Notes under the pieces: model-generated
What the model was told of the DNA's origin: nothing
What the model saw: only the letters and a program-made list of their open reading frames with translations
The model's database searches: none
In this document: positions 60,901 through 64,000 of the stretch, one piece after another
How positions within the stretch are numbered: position 1 is the first letter of the stretch
Layout of the letters: each line of letters opens with the position of its first letter
Origin: an uncultured Christensenella sp.
GTDB lineage: Bacteria > Bacillota > Clostridia > Christensenellales > Pumilibacteraceae
Direction of reading: 5' to 3'
Assembly: GCA_910585955.1 (NCBI GenBank)
Contig: CAJUGC010000010.1
Span: 1 to 64,000, forward strand
Length of the DNA: 64,000 nt
Translations under genes and position numbers: made by a program

Positions 60901-61181
60901 AAAAGCACAAAGCCCTCGCCCGCTATTTCCTCGGTCAACGCTTCGGCTGCCGCAAGAAGTTTTTCACGCGTATCGTAGCCGCTCGTATAGTAGTCCGTGT
61001 CCCAATCCTCCGTTCCCTCGGCTTTGGTTATCACCATTTTGCCCGCGCCGAATACAAAGTCCATGACCTTGGAATACATATTCATAAGCACCGTGACCGT
61101 TATCATGGCTGCGCAGACTACCGCAACCACAGGCAACCAAATAGCCATGAATATGCTTTGACGCATACGTTGTTTTTGCAT
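57999..61181 (-). CDS. module 5 GH3-family protein, permuted, membrane-tethered at both ends
   Basis: A 1060-residue paralog. TM1 at about 10-35; alpha/beta sandwich from about 80 (GEGFVLLKNKSNTLPI, VIYAPGPGQTG, NPSGKTADIF, PFGYGLSYT); FnIII-like near 460-570 (KSAVQLYVTAPYI); TIM barrel from about 700 with GDGPQGIS, HRSPFGGRNFEYFSEDP, LKHFALND and nucleophile D939 in VITDFK; TM2 at about 1020-1045 and a basic tail. Residues GTGSGK near 125 are part of a Gly-rich sandwich loop, not a P-loop. A barrel insert (YISDDNGGMSTRT) matches the module 3 protein. AAGGAG lies 7 nt before the ATG. It is alone in its operon. Confidence 0.85.
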   Translation of the reverse strand: MQKQRMRQSIFMAIWLPVVAVVCAAMITVTVLMNMYSKVMDFVFGAGKMVITKAEGTEDWDTDYYTSGYDTREKLLAAAEALTEEIAGEGFVLLKNKSNTLPIATSKTNPTKINCFGWGFSHPVYGGTGSGKVKTATSVTPQKGLENAGFTVNPTLVAAYDDWSKDDANMLGNAVNTGNGTSNALMSAFKLKPRVSKSADERPTTEFGYGNWDLIEAPASALDMAQAKSYSDIALIMIGRVGGEQGDLPMEMGENAFYGRGEGKKYGYNPDKHYLELTDEEEALIAAVKEQDFDKIILVVNSANVMELGDVEKDDKIGAVIYAPGPGQTGFNALGRILSGEVNPSGKTADIFPADFTKNPSFCNFADPYNYAYNPAAMRDAGVGKRNSYNNIDKTNSWDTGFFTQYEEGIYVGYRYYETAADIGKEGFDYDTEVVYPFGYGLSYTTFTQKIVGKNLGGDDMSVDVKVTNTGAENGKSAVQLYVTAPYIQGGVEKSTASLIAFGKTKMLAPGESDTVMLTFTKDDLTSYDYKDNKCYILDEGDYVFSLRANSHDVIDGQTVSWHNSRKMIYNAEHDGARRTEKEAQGQRPEENYVPATNAFDESNIKQEMDKMTILTRADKFAKMPEAPTDVDRTASEQLIAAVAKFDVKTVIDESDTEKIKTDAEKTLSLVDMRGLDADDPAWERLMDQMSLEEIIHIIVASGYGSPAASSVGLPELLHGDGPQGISLSWAGVEGALDAPVNAYTCEVALAGTFNVELAHRMGEMVGAEAIMVREVAKRPFSVWYAPGADMHRSPFGGRNFEYFSEDPLLSGKLVAAEIGGATGKGLWVMLKHFALNDQETYRGGWGYASSNCLYTWADEQTIREIYLKPFEMAVKEATCEVKYISDDNGGMSTRTIRACTGLMSSFNAIGSTWAGGNKELMTDVVRGEWNFEGVVITDFKNQQRAYMDLDQMIHSGADVALATVPEPGEEWLTISETDKATTLKAAREAVKHFLYAAAHSNAMNGLAPGSIISYTLAPWQICLIIASVIIYAAAVTIIVLTVLRLLDSRKHPENYKSKK

Positions 61182-61203
61182 TTTCCTTCTCCTTTCATAA
61201 AAA

Positions 61204-61232
61204 ATATTCGGTGCGATTGCTCGACCGAATAT
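61204..61232. promoter_or_regulatory. palindrome at the module 5 GH3 transcription start
   Basis: Perfect 9-bp arms ATATTCGGT/ACCGAATAT with an 11-nt centre. It directly abuts the -10 box and covers the expected start of transcription (about 61226), so it reads as an operator for a dimeric regulator. A run of T follows on the minus strand, but the 5' arm would be only partly transcribed. Confidence 0.55.
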
Positions 61233-61261
61233 ATAATAAATAAAAGAAAGAAAGTTTTCAA
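61233..61261 (-). promoter_or_regulatory. promoter of module 5 GH3 gene
   Basis: Minus strand TTGAAA (61256-61261), 17-bp spacer, TATTAT (61233-61238). Confidence 0.6.
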
Positions 61262-61300
61262 TAGGTCTGTCTCAAAACCCCCGTTTTTTGGCACCAACCA

Positions 61301-62617
61301 TTAAATATCTTTGCCGCCGTCGTCTTTGCCGCACGAAAGAGGCAAAACTATGTCCACGGAAAAGCTGTTTTTGCTTGTCGTGAACTTTGCCTGTCCGCCG
61401 TATTTTTCCGCGATATAGACTATGCTTCTCGTTCCGAATCCGTGATATTGCCTGTCCCCTTTTGTTACGGGTATATCTCCGTCGAAATCGATACTTCCTT
61501 CATTATAGTTCTCCGCATGAAGAAACAGAAGTCCCATGGATTCGGACGAGCTAAGCGCAATAACGCGGTTTTCCTTCTCGGGCACGTTTTCCACAGCCGT
61601 TATCGCATTGTCCATTATATTGGAAAAGATCGAGTATAAATCGGACGGCTCGATATGCGAAAAACGCTTGCCGTCTATCATACAAGTGAGCTTTATACCC
61701 GATTTTTCGCAGTACAATCCTTTGTCCGCAAGCACCACGTCTATGACTTCGTTTCCCGTCTTTACGGCACTGTCGTAAACGGAGACGAGCTTTTCCATTT
61801 CCTCTAACCTACTGTCGGACAGATCTCCGCCGGAAAGCTGCAACCGCCGTATCTCATGCTTTAGGTCGTGACACTTTATGTTTATGAGATCGATAGTCTC
61901 CTTCGTCATTTTATATTGCTGCTTCTCCTTCTCCCAAAGGAGTTTCATACCTTCCATTTCTTCGCCCATTTCCCTGCGACGAAATACCGCACGCATAAGC
62001 GCGAGACTGAACACACAGCTCATTATGTCGAACGCCGAATAAGTGAACCGCACGTAAAACGACTTTTCGGACGTATCCATACCGTACACCGAGCCGAAAA
62101 CCAAAACGCAAAAAATCACCATAATAGATATGAGTACAAGATCTACGCCTTGCCCTATCCGCTTTTCTCCGAGCCGCATGGAACGCGCGCAAAGGAAATA
62201 TACAAGCACGTACAATACGGCGAAGATCGCAAAATATCCTATTATATTAAGCGCAAGTATGCCCGCACCGCTTCTCAAAAGTTCCATAACGGGCTGAGCG
62301 AAGATGTGCGCCATATGCTGGAGCGCATATCCGCAAGTAGCGCAAAACAAAGCCGTGCCCGCCGTAACCTTAAACGAAAAAAATACGGACACGACCACGG
62401 CGCCGAAAAGAACGAAATACCGAAGTATGCGCAAAAAGAAATTTAAATTTGCCGCCTCGCTCCAAATAAGAGACAGCCCGAAGCAAACGATTACGCAAGC
62501 GACTGCCCGCAATATAAAGTATTTTCTTCTGACGCAAGACACGCAGAACAGCCCGACCGCGGGAAGAAACTGTGAAATAAAAAGCAAATACCGCCAATAC
62601 AAGCTAAGGAGAGTCAT
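61301..62617 (-). CDS. module 5 GHKL histidine kinase
   Basis: A 438-residue AgrC-like kinase. Six to seven TM helices at about 5-205, then H-box IKCHDLKHEIRRL, N-box NIMDNAITAV, G-box YHGFGTRSIVYIAEKYGG. The ATG at 62617 has GGGGAG 6 nt upstream and overlaps the regulator stop (ATGA). A longer frame from 62638 would overlap the regulator more and is not needed. Confidence 0.9.
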   Translation of the reverse strand: MTLLSLYWRYLLFISQFLPAVGLFCVSCVRRKYFILRAVACVIVCFGLSLIWSEAANLNFFLRILRYFVLFGAVVVSVFFSFKVTAGTALFCATCGYALQHMAHIFAQPVMELLRSGAGILALNIIGYFAIFAVLYVLVYFLCARSMRLGEKRIGQGVDLVLISIMVIFCVLVFGSVYGMDTSEKSFYVRFTYSAFDIMSCVFSLALMRAVFRRREMGEEMEGMKLLWEKEKQQYKMTKETIDLINIKCHDLKHEIRRLQLSGGDLSDSRLEEMEKLVSVYDSAVKTGNEVIDVVLADKGLYCEKSGIKLTCMIDGKRFSHIEPSDLYSIFSNIMDNAITAVENVPEKENRVIALSSSESMGLLFLHAENYNEGSIDFDGDIPVTKGDRQYHGFGTRSIVYIAEKYGGQAKFTTSKNSFSVDIVLPLSCGKDDGGKDI

Positions 62618-63327
62618 AGCCGACTCCCCGACTGCCATAGAGCAAGTTCTCCCATAAATTCTTTTCGGCGGCTTTGGCTCATATAGATTTCCTCGTTTCC
62701 GACGCAGATCTTAAGTCCGTTTACCGAAAGTATATGTCTCGGGTTTACGAGATAGCATTTATTGCACCGCAAAAAACCGCACGGCTTAAGTCTTGCTTCC
62801 ACAGCCGCAAGCGTATCTCTGCTTTCTATTTTGCCGCTTTCGCAATGATAGATTATATTATGCGCTCTCACCTCGACATAAAATATATCTTTCGGTATGA
62901 GCCTGTGTATTCCGCCTGCCACGGGCACACGGTACTCGCGTTCGGCGTTTCTTTCCGCTTTGGCGACGGCACGCTTGAACTTCATGGAAAAATCGGCATA
63001 TGACACGGGCTTTACGACAAAATCCACTGCGTCCACCTCATAGCCTTCGCACGCCATCTGCGCAAGGTTGGTAATGAACACAATACACACGGAATCGTCT
63101 GTCTTTCGTATCTTCTTAGACGCATCCATGCCGTTCATCATGGGCAAATCGATGTCCATTAGAATAATGTCGTACTCGGAGCGGTAGTTTGTCAGAAGGC
63201 TGACCGCCTCTTTATATCTTTTTACCTTAAGTGCCTTTTGGTTCTCCTCGCCGAAGCGGACAAGATATTGCTCCAAAGTGCGGGCATAACCGTCATCGTC
63301 TTCCACTATAGCTATATCCAGCGCCAT
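62614..63327 (-). CDS. module 5 LytTR-family response regulator
   Basis: A 237-residue regulator: receiver (VEDDD, Asp in IILMDIDLPMMNG, FITNLAQMACEGY, KPVSY) and LytTR domain (IPKDIFYVEVRAHNIIYH, FLRCNKCYLVNP, IYMSQSRRKEFM). The ATG at 63327 has GGAGAGG 5 nt upstream; the longer frame from 63360 is rejected for lack of a site. Confidence 0.9.
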   Translation of the reverse strand: MALDIAIVEDDDGYARTLEQYLVRFGEENQKALKVKRYKEAVSLLTNYRSEYDIILMDIDLPMMNGMDASKKIRKTDDSVCIVFITNLAQMACEGYEVDAVDFVVKPVSYADFSMKFKRAVAKAERNAEREYRVPVAGGIHRLIPKDIFYVEVRAHNIIYHCESGKIESRDTLAAVEARLKPCGFLRCNKCYLVNPRHILSVNGLKICVGNEEIYMSQSRRKEFMGELALWQSGSRL

Positions 63328-63380
63328 ACCGTCCTCTCCTCGTGTCGTTTTTCCGTACAAACAAATTCGATTTCAATCGC

Positions 63381-63409
63381 ATTATATCATTAAAAACGAA
63401 AAATGTCAA
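63381..63409 (-). promoter_or_regulatory. promoter of module 5 regulator-kinase operon
   Basis: Minus strand TTGACA (63404-63409), 17-bp spacer, TATAAT (63381-63386): full consensus, 53 bp before the regulator start. Confidence 0.85.
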
Positions 63410-63477
63410 TAGGCTTTTTTCTCTCTTTTACTTCGCGCCCGATCCAAATGCTCCGTCTGCGCCGAGTCGCGGCACAA

Positions 63478-63512
63478 TACAAAAACCGCGGCGCAAGGCC
63501 GCAGTTTTTGTA
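63478..63512 (-). terminator. terminator of nrdD
   Basis: Stem TACAAAAAC/GTTTTTGTA with inner GCGGC/GCCGC and T-rich flank on the minus strand, 47 bp after the nrdD stop. Confidence 0.75.
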
Positions 63513-63559
63513 CTTTATACTATTTTACTTTGCTATCGAATGTTGTCCGTTAAACCGTA

Positions 63560-64000
63560 TTATTCGGCTTTTGCGGCGCGCTCGGACTTTTTGAGCGGAA
63601 GCGTATGCTTTACTCTGTCCTTCTCCTCGGCGCGCTTGCCGTTGTTGAAGCGGTCGAGCGTACCTACGAGATAGCCCGTAATTCTTCTTATGCGCTCGAA
63701 CGGTCCGTGCTCGTCGTTTTCCTTGCGTCCGCACTTCGGGCAAACCTCGCCTATCACTCCCGTATAGCCGCAGTAAGGGTCTCTGTCCACAGGGTGATTT
63801 ATCGAGCCGTAACCTATGCCGCTCTCCTTCATGTGGCGAATAACTTTTTCGAACGCCTGCACGTTGTTTACGGTGTCGCCGTCGAGCTCGACATAGGAGA
63901 TGTGTCCGCCGTTCGTGAGCGCGTGGTAGGGCGCTTCGAGCTTTATCTTATCGAATGCGGAGATCTTGTAGTAGACGGGAATGTGGAACGAGTTCGTGTA
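63560..64000 (-). CDS. nrdD: anaerobic ribonucleoside-triphosphate reductase, C-terminal part
   Basis: The last 146 codons of class III ribonucleotide reductase; the frame stays open to the window edge. Recognised blocks are FHIPVYYKISAFDKIKLEAP, GGHISYVELDGD, GYGSINHPVDRDPYCGYTG, the zinc Cys pairs CGYTG and CPKCG, and the glycyl-radical region RITGYLVGTLDRFNNGK. The Lys/Glu-rich last 20 residues are variable in the family. It supplies deoxynucleotides without oxygen, which supports an anaerobic host. Confidence 0.95.
   Translation of the reverse strand, partial: YTNSFHIPVYYKISAFDKIKLEAPYHALTNGGHISYVELDGDTVNNVQAFEKVIRHMKESGIGYGSINHPVDRDPYCGYTGVIGEVCPKCGRKENDEHGPFERIRRITGYLVGTLDRFNNGKRAEEKDRVKHTLPLKKSERAAKAE

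Noticed and set aside
57999..61181. P-loop (GTGSGK) in the module 5 GH3 protein
   Set aside because: It is in an extracellular sandwich loop, aligned with GTGSGG in the module 1 paralog, and no Walker B follows.
61198..61232. Attenuator in the module 5 GH3 leader
   Set aside because: The hairpin is followed by T residues, but transcription should start inside its 5' arm, so only about 4 bp of stem could form. An operator is the better reading.
23700..63327. Agr-type quorum-sensing locus
   Set aside because: The kinases are AgrC-like, but no AgrB-like peptidase or precursor peptide gene was seen beside any pair.

Overview
The window is bacterial chromosome from a low-to-mid GC Bacillota, most likely an uncultured gut Clostridia lineage. 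The basis is strong AGGAGG ribosome binding sites, TTGACA/TATAAT promoters with 17-bp spacers, lipoprotein signal peptides, GHKL/LytTR two-component pairs, a class III (oxygen-sensitive) ribonucleotide reductase, and a Firmicutes-type MobV mobilisable element. No rRNA or other phylogenetic marker is present, so genus is not claimed.

Region 1 (1-about 8730) is the right part of an integrated mobilisable element, visibly more AT-rich than the rest. It carries a MobV relaxase with an oriT-like inverted-repeat cluster. A rightward operon follows: a DUF4143-type AAA ATPase, a BcgI-like restriction-methylation protein, its specificity subunit, a Shedu-like (DUF4263) nuclease and a large serine recombinase. 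The recombinase reading frame runs through the terminator of a tRNA-Met/tRNA-Glu operon and across both tRNA genes, which places the integration junction at the 3' side of tRNA-Glu. The left end lies outside the window.

Region 2 (8.7-24 kb) is ordinary backbone: the two tRNAs; a phosphorelay set (hybrid histidine kinase with two receiver domains, a REC-HD-GYP-GGDEF protein, a free Hpt protein); malQ and glgP for glycogen/maltodextrin use; a heterodimeric ABC exporter; and a four-helix membrane protein that appears to be transcribed as a leaderless mRNA.

Region 3 (23.7-63.4 kb) is the unusual part. Five paralogous modules lie on the minus strand, each built as LytTR response regulator, GHKL histidine kinase, then an operon with one or two large GH3-family proteins that are membrane-tethered or wall/membrane-anchored, plus small accessory proteins. 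Accessories are Cys/His-rich repeat lipoproteins with CBM-like tails, an Ig-like lipoprotein, an SGNH hydrolase lipoprotein and small two- or four-helix membrane proteins. All six GH3 proteins have the permuted domain order (alpha/beta sandwich, FnIII, then TIM barrel) and most have a transmembrane helix at both ends. One GH3 gene (51202-53305) carries an internal deletion with frameshift, one kinase (28250-29586) has a one-base frameshift in a T6 run, and one LytTR regulator (49938-50639) has no kinase partner. The regulator operons have near-consensus promoters; several GH3 operons have weak -35 boxes, palindromes or long leaders, as expected if the regulators activate them. A guanidine-IV-like riboswitch and a MepA-type MATE pump interrupt the array on the plus strand at 30.5-32 kb, and a ferritin-like gene sits between modules 4 and 5.

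The right edge holds the C-terminal 146 codons of nrdD. No sugar importer, sortase, agrB/agrD-like signal-peptide gene, IS element or CRISPR array was seen.
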